A DNA stretch of 64,000 nt from Siderastrea radians (taxonomy: Eukaryota > Cnidaria > Anthozoa > Scleractinia > Rhizangiidae). Within the stretch, counting starts at the first letter, position 1, and every line of letters begins with the position of its first letter. The translations under genes were made by a program, and so were the position numbers. The notes beneath the pieces are model-generated. The model saw only the letters and a list, made by a program, of their open reading frames with translations. It had not been told where the DNA came from and searched no databases. This document shows positions 11,201-38,451 of the stretch, piece by piece. The stretch spans positions 46,123,673 through 46,187,672 of the forward strand of contig OZ024895.1 in the NCBI GenBank assembly GCA_964017195.1. Reading direction: 5' to 3'.

Positions 11201-14200
11201 CAGAAAAGCATATGGAAACGCTAGCTACGTAGGCTACTCTCATCCACACGAGAAAATCATGTCTCTGTCAAAGAGAGCATTCATTTTCTGCTAGCTGTGC
11301 TCTATTTTAGTATTCTTTTCCAGCAAGTGTCAAGAAAAAGTGGTATCCTTACCTCTAAAAGGAAAAAGACATTTTTGTATAGTAAACGTTCTTACATTAA
11401 TTCCATACTTTTGCAGATTTGTGTTCTGATTTCCTCACGTCTTCGCCCAGGTTATTGTGATTTCGCATGCAAATTAGAGAAACAAAAACGCTCATTCTTG
11501 TTATCTGGTACTCATTAAGAGATAGCATAAAGGAAAATTTGCTCATGTTATGCGCCTGTTTGCGCCGTTACTTTTGCGCATACGCTTTTATATGAGGGGC
11601 GTCATCGGGTGTCATATGTTATAGAAGAAAACTCAGAAGAAGAAAGATCATGGAGGAAAGATCATGGTTATAGAAGAAAGATCATGGAGGCAATCAAATC
11701 ATACTTGTCTTTGTTAATAAAACAAAACGAACAAATGTATTGTTGCTTTGATCACTGGCTTCACTAATCTTAGTTGCCCTGTCTTTTTTTGTGTCAGCAC
11801 CTTTTCATGGCGGAGAGAAGCAAGAAAAGATGCGAAATAGAAAGACTGGAAAAAATAATTGCAAACGTCGAGGCTAAACAGACCCAGGAGGCCACGCTAA
11901 ACCAGTTTAAAGGCTTCAAGGTAATTATTGGTTATCACAAGACGAGAATCCCGCATCCCGCACATTTTCATCGCTATCCCGAATCCCGTTTTTTCTTTCC
12001 CAAAAAAGACATTAAAAAAGACTAATTTCTGCAAAAGCTAATAAATGGAAGATGTAGATTGGCCATTTCGATTGACATTTTGAATTTACGCGTGTTTTAA
12101 GGTAGGTTAGATTACGTCTGCGACGCAGGCTAGTTTTAAGGCTACTGCAGAAAAGAAATAGCTTTTCATTTCTCAGTATGATGAAAGAGCACGATATGAC
12201 AGCGTGATGGGTCGTCCTGTACGAGTGCGTACTGTCCTTGATAGGAAGTTTACAGGAACAGCTTCGACTGCGTCTTCTTCGTGGATGCCACTGTCTTCAT
12301 CGTCGCTGGAGTCAGAATCATACTATGACAGCTGGTCTCCGATATCATCAGCTGAACTGCGTTCTTCGGTGACTCGGTCGCCAACAAGTAGCTCTTTCCT
12401 ATACATGTTTCGAGGGAGAGATTCCTCATGCTTAGTGTTGTTCGGCTTAATGGAGAATCCTGGACTCAATATGTCAATGTTTTTCTAGCCTCTCTCGACC
12501 CTTCTCCAACAGACTGAGGGATACAGCTGTTTTCGCAGCAATGGATTGAAACAAAATACTCCCTGCTGTCTGCTTGTCTGTCGATTACTTGACAGTTTCA
12601 ATTAGATAACTATTAACCAGGCACACTTTATAGTTTGGTTTAAAAGGAGATACCACTTAGCGCTCGCCTGGTTGATTTGCTTTTGCCGCTAGAACGTTTA
12701 TTTGGGTCGTAACGATTTCTCGAATTCCCGACAGACGGGCAAAAAAATCCCGCATCCTGTGCCCAAATTTTGGCGAATCCCGCTTCCCGGGTAGCAGTCT
12801 AACCCCGAATCCCGTCAAGATATTCTGCATTTTCCCGAATCCCGCACCGTATTTTGGTCAAATCCCAGATCAAGAGAATACCCTTCTGGACCCTGAGTAA
12901 AGGTTACTACCTATAACAACCTATAACGTTGCCGAATCTTTGGTTTACGCGAATCACTAAGCAGACAGTCTCACTAAATTTCTCAAATTCTTTTCCGTTG
13001 TGCTACCAATTTTTGTGCTGGTACCAATTATTATTTTATGCACATTTAAGATCGAAAAGTAGCATGGGTAGCTGTGAATACAAAGGGCTAAAATTTAATT
13101 TTGTCACTGCCGTATTAGTCTCCTACGCAGCCGAGGAGCTTTGCGTGACAAGTGATCACGACCCTTAGAACGGCTGCGTAAGGGAATACTGCCGTATAGA
13201 ATAAAACAAAATAACATAAATCAAAGCGCTAAATGGCCATAAACGTTTGTGTCTGTGTTGTGATTTGTACTGGTGAAGGGATTGCTCATTTTATTTTTCA
13301 GAATCCTCTCAGTGCATCACGTGACAATACAAAAGTTTTCTCGTTTCTGATTACTGTGACTGTATTTTGATCAATTATTTTTTATTTATATATAATTATT
13401 GTATTTTTGGGGGGGTGGGGGGAGGAGATCGACGTTAACGTGTATAAAAATGGGCGAAAACTGAATTTAGTGAGAACATAATATACTGATTTTTGACGAA
13501 CTCTCCAAATGTGCTAAAATAATGTGCTAAATTTAGTGGAGAATGCGATTGGGTTTATAGTTTCTCCACCTATCACAGACTGCACAGATGATGCCTGGTG
13601 GGTAAATGTCCAAGTCTTTTGATGACTTGAGTTGATATTCCGTTGTTTTCTTTTTTGGTCAATCCTACAGGAAATAATAAGCGTGATTCAAGAGGGATTC
13701 CAGAGTCAAATACATATGATGATTGACAAACTAAATGAAGCTGAAAATAAGCTTTGCGGATCGTCACACGAATCACAGCAGTCTAACACCCTGATAACGT
13801 CTAATGAGCAAAAAGGCGCTCAAACGGAGAATATCGGACCTGCTCATCTTCCATCTTTATCTTCAGAACCTGCACCGGAAACGGCAAAATCTGAAGATCA
13901 AAAAGAGACCGGGTGCAAACGTAATCAGCAGATTTCCGGAGTTCCTGGTACATGGTCATGCGATGTGTGTTTGGTTCAAAACAAGGCAGATGATTCAGAA
14001 GATAATGCTCTTCAGGGGGTAGCCAAACCTTTGTCCAGTAGGGAAGAATGTGACCATGATGGTGAAGAGTCTGAGGATTCCACCGACGAAAGTTCAAGTT
14101 ATTTCTCTGCAGAGGAAGATGATAGTGAATGGGACATTGGGGCTTCTCTGCTACCTGCACAAAGACCAACTGCTCAATCACCCCAAACTCCACCATCAAT

Positions 14201-17200
14201 TTCACTAAGTCAAGCGAAGGGTACAACAACCCCAGTGAAACCTGTTCCTGTCCACTCAACACAAGCTGACCCATCCGTACCTGCTCATCCTTCCAACAAT
14301 AGCGCTATGATCCGATTCTTGGTAGCCAAAAGTCCTATAAAAGGAGCCAAAAAGCAAGACGAAGACTGCATCCTTGTTTATGAAGTGCGTGCCTCAATAG
14401 CAGATCGGGAGAAAGCTAATCGCCTCTTTCTTCCACCAAATTTCTTTAATTACACCAAACAAGAAGCCTTCCCTGGCTACATTGGCTGCCGTGCAATATC
14501 AAAGGAGGTAGCAAATGTTAACAAAAAAGTTGGCAAAGAGCACTCGGCGATTGACACAACACCTTCCACTAAAGAGACTATCACAAAGCCAGGCACAAAC
14601 ACGTCTGCCAGTCATGTGTTTGGAGAATCGGCAACCTTTGGCCAACTAACGTTCTCATCTCTGAAGGTTGAAGGAGACAATTTGTTTTCCCAGGCTCAAA
14701 AGAAAGATGATCAGAAGCCATTTCAAGGAGCAGGTATGCAGGTGTTTTCTGAACCTATCCAAGGAGCCGAAGGTCAAGATAATGACAATGTGCATTTCGA
14801 ACCAATCATTCCTCTTCCCGCTGAAATCCAAGTAATCACTGGTGAAGAAGGTCTGGAAGTGATGTTTTCTGAGCGAGCAAAGCTTTACCGATTTGATGTT
14901 GACTCAGGGCAGTGGAAAGAGAGAGGGGTTGGAGATGTTAAGCTTTTGCGTCATCCAGCCTCTGGCCGAGGACGCGTTCTTATGAGGCGGGAGCAAATCA
15001 AGAAGTTGTGTGCTAATCATAACATTACTGCAGGGATGGAGCTTAAACCCAATGTTGGATCGGATCGCTCTTGGGTGTGGTACACTTCAGCGGACTATGC
15101 TGATGGCGAAGCAAAGCCAGAGAAGCTAGCTATCAAGTTTAAGACCTCCAAAATGGCACAGAAGTTTAAAAAAGTGTTTGATGATCTTATAGAACCTTTA
15201 TCGTCGGAACCTTCCCCAGAAGTGGCAAAGACGGAAGAACAAAAGGTTCCTGGGTGCAAACTGTATCAAGAACTTATGTCAACATTTATTGCTGCTCCTG
15301 GTGCATGGTCATGTGACGTGTGTTATGTCGACAACAAGGCAGATGATTTAACCTGTGTGGCGTGCAACTCTGTAAAGCCTGGTGCTGAAGTTTCTTATTC
15401 TCCAGTTAAAACAGGAGAAGAAACAAGTACAAATGCTTCTGTGGTTGAGTCCGAAGAACCAAACACATTCCAGGACTTAAACAAAGGAGCAGCTCCGTCG
15501 TCTTTCCTTTTTCAGTCAACAGGAGCAAAGGGGCTGTCCAGTTCACAGCTCTTTACTATTGGAAGAGTGGACCCAAATGAGGATACAGCAGATGATGAGA
15601 TTGATGTGTCCCCTAGCAAGACCTCTTCTCCAAGCAAGCAGGGGATTACACCACCTCAGAAGCCTTTAACGCCTCCTTCTCAGAGTGCTCAGTTGACTGG
15701 TCCATTTGGCACAGGCACCCCATCTAAATTTACATTCAGTCTGGTAGTCCCCCTTGGGTCACCAGTTCGTAAACCCATATCACCTATTTCACATGTGTCA
15801 CCCCAGTCTCCCGAGAGTCCTGTCCATGGAGATGACGATGGACCACATTTTGAGCCACTTATACCACTCCCTGAGAAAGTGGAATGCCTAACAGGGGAAG
15901 AAGGCCAAGAAATACTGTTCTGTGAACGTTGCAAATTGTTTAGATATGACAGTGATACTTCACAGTGGAAAGAACGAGGTGTCGGTTACATCAAGATACT
16001 TCGTAACCCAAGTTCTGGAAGACACCGTGTCTTGATGAGACGCGAGCAGATCTTTAAGCTTTGTGCTAATCACATGATTTCTGTAGATATGGAACTTAAG
16101 CCTTTTCCCAAATCTGACAGAGCGTGGCTGTGGACAGCCCTTGCTGATTTCTCTGAAGAAGTTGCTAAGGCGGAGACTTTAGCTGCAAGGTTCAGAACAA
16201 ACGAGATTGCCCGTCAATTTAAGGAAACATTTGACAAGGCTGTACATTTTTTCGCATCTAAAACGAATGCTGGTTCTTTGACGAAACCAGAAGGCACACA
16301 GCCTGACCAACCTATCGAAGGAGGAGCAGCATCGCCCGGTTCGGAGATTCTTTGTGGATCACGTAAAGCCGGGTTTTCGTTCGGTTTTCTTGGAACTACT
16401 GAAGGTGGTGGAAAACCAGCTTTCTCCTTTGATACAAGCTCAAGTTCGTCATTTGGCTTTAGCGCCCTAAAGCTAACACTAGAGCACAATAAGCACAGTA
16501 GGACTAGAGCACAAGATGAGGGTGACAAGAAAGGTGAACAGACGCCCAGTGATGTAATTGATGGCACCAAAGGTGACGATCCACACAGTAATAACAAAGG
16601 TGGAGATGGTGTTGAAGATAGCAACAAAAAGGAAACACCAGTGAAGGCAGTCCAAGATGAAGACGAAAAAGGACTTAAAGATGGTGTATGGAAGAATCTT
16701 CTTGTAATGTGGAAACCCAAAGAAGTCTCATGGGAGTGTGACATCTGTATGGTGAGAAACAACAGTGATGCGGTGAAGTGTGAAGCATGTGAAAGCCCAA
16801 AACCAGGCGTTGAACAAAGTCAAGACCAAAAACCTGGAGGAAAATCATTGGTTTTGTTTGGATCAGGTGTCGCATCTTCTCGTACAGGGTTAACATTTGG
16901 ATCAAGTACGCCATCTTCTGGGACAGGGTTTGCTTCCAGTAAAACTGATGATGGTGAAGATGATGTTGCAGAAGGTGACCACCACGATGGACCTCACTTT
17001 GAACCCATTATTCCACTTCCTGACAAGATTGACGTGAAAACTGGGGAAGAAGATGAGGATGTCGTCTTTTCTCACAGGGCCAAATTATATCGATTTGCAG
17101 CAGAGGAAAAGCAGTGGAAAGAACGAGGAGTTGGAGATATCAGGTTGTTAAGAAATAATCAAACAGAAAAAATGCGAGTTCTCATGCGCCGTGAACAGGT

Positions 17201-19286
17201 GTTGAAACTTTGTGCAAACCATCAGATAACCACTGACATGAAACTACAGCCAAATGCAGGCTCAGAACGATCGTGGGTGTGGAGCACACCGGCAGATTTC
17301 TCTGAACAGGAATGCAAAGCAGAACGTCTTGCTGTCAGGTTCAAAAACGAAAACATCGTCAAGCAATTCAAAGAGAAGTTCGAGGAATGTCAAGAAATCC
17401 TGAAGATTCAGGCATCACTGAAACTGCCAGTCCAAGAAGAGGCGGGGCAGAAGGAGGACGTGAAGGAAGATCTTCTTGCGAAGTTTAAAGCTGCAGAAGG
17501 GTCTTGGGAGTGTGACCTATGTATGGTGAGAAACGACAGTGTTAAGGTGGAGTGTGCAGCATGTGGAAGCCCAAAAGCAGGCGTGGAACTAAATCAAGAC
17601 CAAAAGACTGGAGGGAAACCATTGTTTTCGTTTGGATCAGGTGCCGCATCATCTGGGACAGGATTTACATTTGGATCTAGTGATGGATTTCCTGCTAGTG
17701 GAGTTTTTTTACTTGGATCAGGCTCTCCAAATATTTCTTCCTTGTCCTTCCACTCATTGGCTACTTCTTCATCATGGAGCAACAGTCCGTTTGGACAGAA
17801 AGACGCCAACAAGTCTCCTCCTGGGTTTGCTGGTGTGGGATCTACTTTGTTTGCATCTCAATCTCCTGGAGGAGATGAGCACGAGGCAGACCATGAAGGT
17901 GACCATGATGGACCACACTTTGAGCCTATTATTCCTCTACCTAACAAAATTGATGTCAAAACTGGGGAAGAAGATGAGGAAGTCATGTTTTCGCACAGAG
18001 CCAAATTGTATCGGTTTGCAGCAGAGGAGAAGCAGTGGAAAGACCGAGGAGTTGGAGATATCAAGTTGCTGAGAAGTAACCAAACAGGAAAAACGCGAGT
18101 TCTTATGCGTCGTGAACAGGTGCTGAAACTTTGTGCGAACCATCAGATAACCACTGACATGAAACTACAGCCAAATGCAGTGTCAGATCGATCGTGGGTG
18201 TGGTGCACACCGGCGGATTTCTCTGAACAAGAATGCAAAGCAGAACGTCTTGCTGTCAGATTCAAAAATGAAGATATCGCTAAGCAATTCAAAGAGAAGT
18301 TTGAGGAATGCCAAGAAATCCTGAAGAATCAGGCGTCACTAATGATGCCAAACCAAGAAGGGACAGAACAGGAGGAGGAAGTGAAAGATCATCTCACGAA
18401 GGTTAAAGCTACAGAAGGGTCTTGGGAATGTGACATCTGCATGGTGAGAAACGACATTGGTAAGGTGGAGTGTGCGGCATGTGGAAGTTTAAAGCCAGGA
18501 GTTGAACCAAGTCAAGACCAGAAGATTGGTGGAAAACCATTGTTTTCATCCGGATCAGGTGCCACATCTTCTGAGACAGGGTTTACGTTTGGAACAAGTG
18601 CGCCACCTTCCAGTTCAGGGTTTACATTTGGATCAGCCACACCGTCTTCCAGTGCGGGTATCTCATTTGGATCGGGTGGGAGAGGATTTTCATTTAGTTC
18701 ATCTAGAACTACTGAAGGTGATGCAAAACCTGTTTTCACTTTTGGATCAAGGACGCCATCTTCTTGGACAGGGTTTACGAGTGAAGCAAGTGCTCAGTCT
18801 TCTGGGTCAGGGTTTACAATTGGATCAGCTACACCATCTTCTGGTTCAGAGTTTACTTTTGGACCACGTGCCCCATCTTCTGGTTCAAGGTTTACATTTG
18901 GATCAAGTGTGTCATCTTCTGGTTCCGGGTTTACATTTGGATCAGCTGTGCCATCTTCCGGGAAAGGGTTTACATTTGGATCAGCTGCACCACCTTCTGG
19001 TTCAGGGCTTACATTTGGATCAGCTGCACGACCTTCTGGTTCAGGGTTTACATTTGGATCGGCTGCACCATCTTCTGGCTCCGGGTTTACGTCTGGATCA
19101 GCTGCACCATCTGCTGGTTCCGGGTTTACATTTGGATCAGCTGCATTACCTTCTGGTTCCGGACTTACATTTGGATCAGCTGCACCATCGTCTGGTTCAG
19201 GGTATACATTTGGATCAAGTGCGCCATCTTCTGGGACAGGGTTTACGTTTGGATCAGCTGCACCATCTTCCAGTTCAGGTATCTGA
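5208..19286 (+). CDS. RanBP2/Nup358-like protein: coiled coil, SUMO E3-type repeat, zinc fingers, four Ran-binding domains, FxFG tail
   Basis: Five exons (5208-5319, 10194-10294, 11015-11092, 11798-11920, 13671-19286) join in frame to about 2009 residues; all phases agree. Order: charged coiled coil (1-170); degenerate RanBP2 zinc finger lacking its second Cys pair (~231); an IR-like block (~369-410, CILVYEV...LPPNFFNY) matching the SUMO/Ubc9-binding internal repeats of vertebrate RanBP2; RanBD1 (~512-640); zinc finger (~680); RanBD2 (~860-994); zinc finger (~1157); RanBD3 (~1245-1378); zinc finger (~1415); RanBD4 (~1549-1683); zinc finger (~1720); FxFG repeats (1761-2009). Four Ran-binding domains match vertebrate Nup358, which disassembles export complexes at the cytoplasmic pore face. 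There is no TPR region and no cyclophilin domain. Exon 1 was chosen because its coiled-coil sequence and phase fit exon 2; it is the least certain exon. The stop lies inside the FxFG array and may be a recent nonsense change. Confidence 0.87.
5322..6330 (+). pseudogene. LINE reverse transcriptase, 3' fragment with one frameshift
   Basis: The frame contains GIPQGSVLGP and the catalytic YADDT motif of non-LTR reverse transcriptases, then a thumb-like and C-terminal region with LDSIERLHCRAARIIFNLP. The frame breaks near 5840: the first part runs to a stop at 5858, while the next frame resumes at WGSCCNSDMLDS. A single-base loss explains this. The domain is N-terminally truncated and cannot be active. 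Confidence 0.85.
6391..9250 (+). mobile_element. Apparently complete DNA transposon (Kolobok-like), TTAA target duplication
   Basis: The 2860-bp element begins GGAGGCTCGATAGGCCAAAATT and ends with the inverted form of GGTGGCTCGATAGTCTAAAATT (19 of 22 positions match). It is flanked on both sides by TTAA (6387-6390, 9251-9254), the expected target duplication. It carries a single uninterrupted transposase gene (6787-8655). TTAA duplications occur in the Kolobok and piggyBac superfamilies, and the protein does not look like piggyBac. It is inserted in the 3' UTR of a LINE, so it is younger than that LINE. Confidence 0.85.
6787..8655 (+). CDS. Transposase (Mutator-like/Kolobok-type DDE domain), 622 aa, intact
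   Basis: The ATG at 6787 opens MPPKKKFRSG, a basic probable nuclear localisation stretch, followed by an acidic Ser/Glu-rich region. A zinc-ribbon-like motif follows near residues 110-150 (CPVC ... CKNRNC). The catalytic core has SGDGTWRKRG, LGDGDSKAH and NQNEAINALIW, giving candidate Asp, Asp and Glu residues of an RNase H-fold transposase. The C terminus is again basic. I recall this family as the Mutator-like transposase domain common in cnidarian and other invertebrate genomes; the TTAA duplications suggest Kolobok affinity. The reading frame has no break and sits centrally between the inverted repeats, so the element could be autonomous. Confidence 0.82.
   Translation: MPPKKKFRSGRSKKRRFAGNRYTIKQKKEENEASVERESSEETEESDAEETTRPLSAEAIEMKSFPASVRKLDEPSGESNSSSSKDDSNGPEGFRFVDISVLASVFQLFRCPVCKYGHIELEEDGSAKMGFASLLVLKCKNRNCKFSERFYTSSKIGGSQAFEVNRRIVLATRNIGIGHQALTKFTGVMNMPSPMNENSYRDHVAAVKNAAETVCKKSMGNAVEEVKSFYEPEQDGIFDIGVSGDGTWRKRGYSSSYGIVTALSTITGKVLDVEVMSKDCTECTVWRNKEGSQEFHDWWEGHQHLCEANYLGSSASMDASGLLAIFQRSVDNYSVRYTEFLGDGDSKAHRLIVEEGVYGNKEVTKLECVGHVQKRLGSRLRSLKTRLGQTRLDDGKSIGGTGRLTKKTIDKLQVYYGNAIRNNTHDIREMQNAVLAIWHHSQSTDDSPDHDLCPPGEDSWCGYQRDLAMGTSDYEHNHALPRAVADTIFPIFEDLSDEDLLKRCLHGGTQNQNEAINALIWQRATKETHSGLNTVELAVFLAVSSFNDGAGSISLVLEELGISPGVHCENACSKLDHDRLRHARRKSSEHSQKRRRQIRNWKKGYTDTLEALEGPHYAAGAF
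9613..9671. repeat. Short foldback, GGCTCGTCACGCAACGCTCC family
   Basis: GGCTCGTCACGCAACGCTCC at the left pairs with GGAGCGTTGC...GTGACGAGCC at the right across a short loop. Related hairpins occur at 13115 and 39628, so this is one family of small foldback elements. It lies in intron 1 of the RanBP2-like gene. Confidence 0.6.
11921..13670 (+). other. Intron 4 of the RanBP2-like gene: CGAATCCCG repeats and remnants
   Basis: This 1.75-kb intron has no supported exon. It contains stretches rich in (G)AATCCCG at about 11946-11995 and 12720-12870, apparently fragments of one interspersed repeat. It also holds a foldback at 13115-13184 of the same family as those at 9613 and 39628. A minus-strand segment at about 12180-12490 reads as a basic Arg/Thr-Gly tail after an acidic stretch, with one internal stop; it may be the remnant of a retrotransposon polyprotein end, but this is weak. 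Confidence 0.5.
18540..19283 (+). repeat. FxFG-encoding tandem repeats of about 36 bp
   Basis: Around twenty imperfect copies of a unit reading GGGTTTACATTTGGATCAGCTGCACC and close variants encode SGSGFTFGSAAPS-type repeats. The FxFG core is typical of nucleoporins that bind transport receptors. The copies are very similar in DNA sequence, so the array is young or kept uniform and its length probably varies between alleles. The minus strand is also open here, which is only a by-product of the repeat. Confidence 0.85.
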
Positions 19287-20440
19287 TTTGGATCAGTTAC
19301 ACCGTCCTCCAGTTCGGGTATCTCATTTGGATCTGGTGGGACAGGATTTTTATTTAGTTCATCTGGGACTACTGGAGGTGATACAAAACCTGTTTTCACT
19401 TTTGTTACGCTAGACTAAATGCCAAGTTTAAGTTGTGCAGCTGCACATGTCTTTGGTTCTTTGAAACAAGGAGGAAATGAAACTGAAACCCAGACTGAGG
19501 AAAACAAAGAGGATGCATCCCAACCAGTCCCGTCAACAAAAGCAAAGGGGCTGTCCAGTTCACACCGTTGGAAGAGGGGACCAAAGAGTAAACGAAAGAT
19601 TTGAAAAAAGTGAGGGGAAGAACCTCCTTGAAAAATGGAAACCGAAAGTACATAGTGTGCAGCAGGTGGAAGTCCAAAACCCAGGAGTTGAATTAAGTCA
19701 AGACCAAAAGACTGGTGGAAAACCGTTGTTTTGATGTGGATCAGGTGCAGCATGTTCTGGTAAAACTGATGATGGTGAAGATGATGCTGCAGAGGATCAC
19801 CACCTCGATGGACCACACGTCCAGCCCATTCTTTCACTTGATCACAAGGTTGACGTGGAAACTGGGGAAGACAATAAGGAAGTCATGGTTTCTCACAAAG
19901 CCAAATTATATCGGTTTGCAGCGGAGGAGAAGTAGTGGAAAGAAAGAGGAGTTGGAGATATCAAGTTGTCGAGAAATAATCGATCAAACAAAAAATGTGA
20001 CTTCTTATGCGCCTAAACAGGTGCTAAAACTTTGTGAGGTTCAAAAATGCAAACAAGTTTGAAGAATGCCGAGACCCTGAAGTATTAGGCATCACTCAAG
20101 ATGCCAAACCAAAAACAGACAGAACAGGAGGTAAAGAAAGAAAATCTCGCGACGTTTACAGTTGCAAATGGGTCTTGGGAGTGTGACATACGTGGAAAAA
20201 TACGACGATGTGCCCATCTTAGGAGGAAATAGCAGAAGAGAAAGATGTAAGGAAGTAATTAGAAAGAACCTGTTCGCAAAGGTTAAGCTTAAGACGCATC
20301 TTGCGTGCGTGAGGTATATGCGGTGAGAAACGTAAAAGATGACATCGGGTGTATAACTTATGGTAGTCCAAAACGGGTTGTTGAGGGAACTCGATTCGAA
20401 ACAAACGATTTTTTAGCTTTTGATCTGAACTGTCATTTTG
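19287..20440 (+). pseudogene. Decayed C-terminal extension: FxFG end, zinc fingers and a fifth Ran-binding domain
   Basis: Immediately after the TGA stop the same frame continues with FxFG-like sequence to a second stop (VTLD, about 19418). Frame-shifted pieces then follow the module order of the gene: a zinc-finger linker (PGVELSQDQKTGGKPLF, about 19684-19733), then a Ran-binding domain (KAKLYRFAAEEK then stop, WKERGVGDI, about 19800-20000). Two zinc-finger scraps follow: GSWECDI near 20172 and another near 20310. Several stops and shifts make the region non-coding now. It may be 3' UTR of the active gene. Confidence 0.75.
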
Positions 20441-20605
20441 TGATAGCCTCGATATTTGAAATTGTTCTCGAAGTTTAATAACCCGCATTTAGCTAATCTT
20501 AGAAGTTTTTAGTCATTTTCTCTGTTTTTACCCAGAATCATCTGAACAATACCTCAGGTCGAGGCTGAGTCAATACAACAACAAAAACACGTCTGAAATC
20601 TTAAA

Positions 20606-20611
20606 TTTATT
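20606..20611 (-). terminator. Likely MCM7 polyadenylation signal
   Basis: AATAAA on the minus strand lies about 480 bp beyond the MCM7 stop codon. The stretch between them (20612-21089) contains no other gene and is presumably the 3' UTR. The RanBP2-like gene is transcribed towards it, so the two genes converge here. Confidence 0.5.
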
Positions 20612-21089
20612 ACACCAGCCAAAGAATACAGAATGGTATTTGAAACATAGGGCACAATAATATTTACAGGCAGAAAAAAAAAACTTAAATTACATGTAAG
20701 CAATGATAAGACAACAGCATTCAATACGATAAAATAGGAATAAAACAACGAAATAAATGCAAGAGTGGATGTGGCCTGTTTCTGAACTGCAAAATTCCCT
20801 GCAGTTCACCCCGCTGGAGGTAAAGCACCCCAAACCTCCCAATGACTATTACCCAATCGGAATGGTGTGAGCAGTCATGAGCACATGGAAAGCTGTGACA
20901 TTAGCGTGATGCCACAGGCCTCCTCAAGTCACTGAAGAACATAGCTAAGGAAACCAAGTGGACACAGACAGTTTCGGAGATGGGATTCCGCAAAACATTT
21001 CCCCAGCGTGATTTTGAAAGGAAAATTTAATCAAACTATATGTTGTGCCTCTGGATCGTGGATTCTTGTCCTCAAAGAGCTGTCGAGAT

Positions 21090-38300
<17,211 letters not shown>

Positions 38301-38451
38301 TTTTAGTGCAGATTTTTAGCATGCGTAGGACACAATGTGCTCAACAAACTACAAATCACTCGGGAAGCTTCTTGTAGCATGTGACAAATTTGGCGCGAAA
38401 ACTCTACTGCCCTGGTGCATTGTGGGTAGAGCCTGGGACCCTACATCTAAG
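38301..38451. promoter_or_regulatory. Bidirectional MCM7/GNAT promoter with an E2F-type site
   Basis: TTTGGCGCGAAA at 38389-38400 is a perfect E2F/DP consensus, the expected control of an MCM gene at G1/S. The MCM7 start (38300) and the GNAT start (38452) lie on either side, pointing apart. The upstream in-frame ATG at 38335 would place coding sequence across this site, so the downstream ATG was preferred for the GNAT gene. The 5' untranslated regions of both genes must be very short or overlapping. Confidence 0.7.

Noticed and set aside
12180..12490. Possible retrotransposon polyprotein tail on the minus strand, or Ser-rich small protein on the plus strand
   Set aside because: Only composition supports either reading and an internal stop is present; mentioned in the intron 4 entry but not called.
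13632..13670. Extension of the large RanBP2-like exon upstream of 13671
   Set aside because: It starts at a TTG within a pyrimidine-rich acceptor tract ending CCTACAG; the coding sequence continues in phase from exon 4 instead.
18512..19399. Long minus-strand open frames rich in PxDP repeats
   Set aside because: They are the antisense reading of the FxFG repeat array on the plus strand; the periodicity explains the absence of stops.
18502..19413. Plus-strand frame rich in LHLDQ repeats
   Set aside because: An out-of-frame shadow of the same FxFG tandem repeat.
38335..38451. Upstream ATG for the GNAT gene
   Set aside because: It would run through the E2F-type site and almost touch the MCM7 start (34 bp); the downstream ATG at 38452 is more plausible, though not proven.
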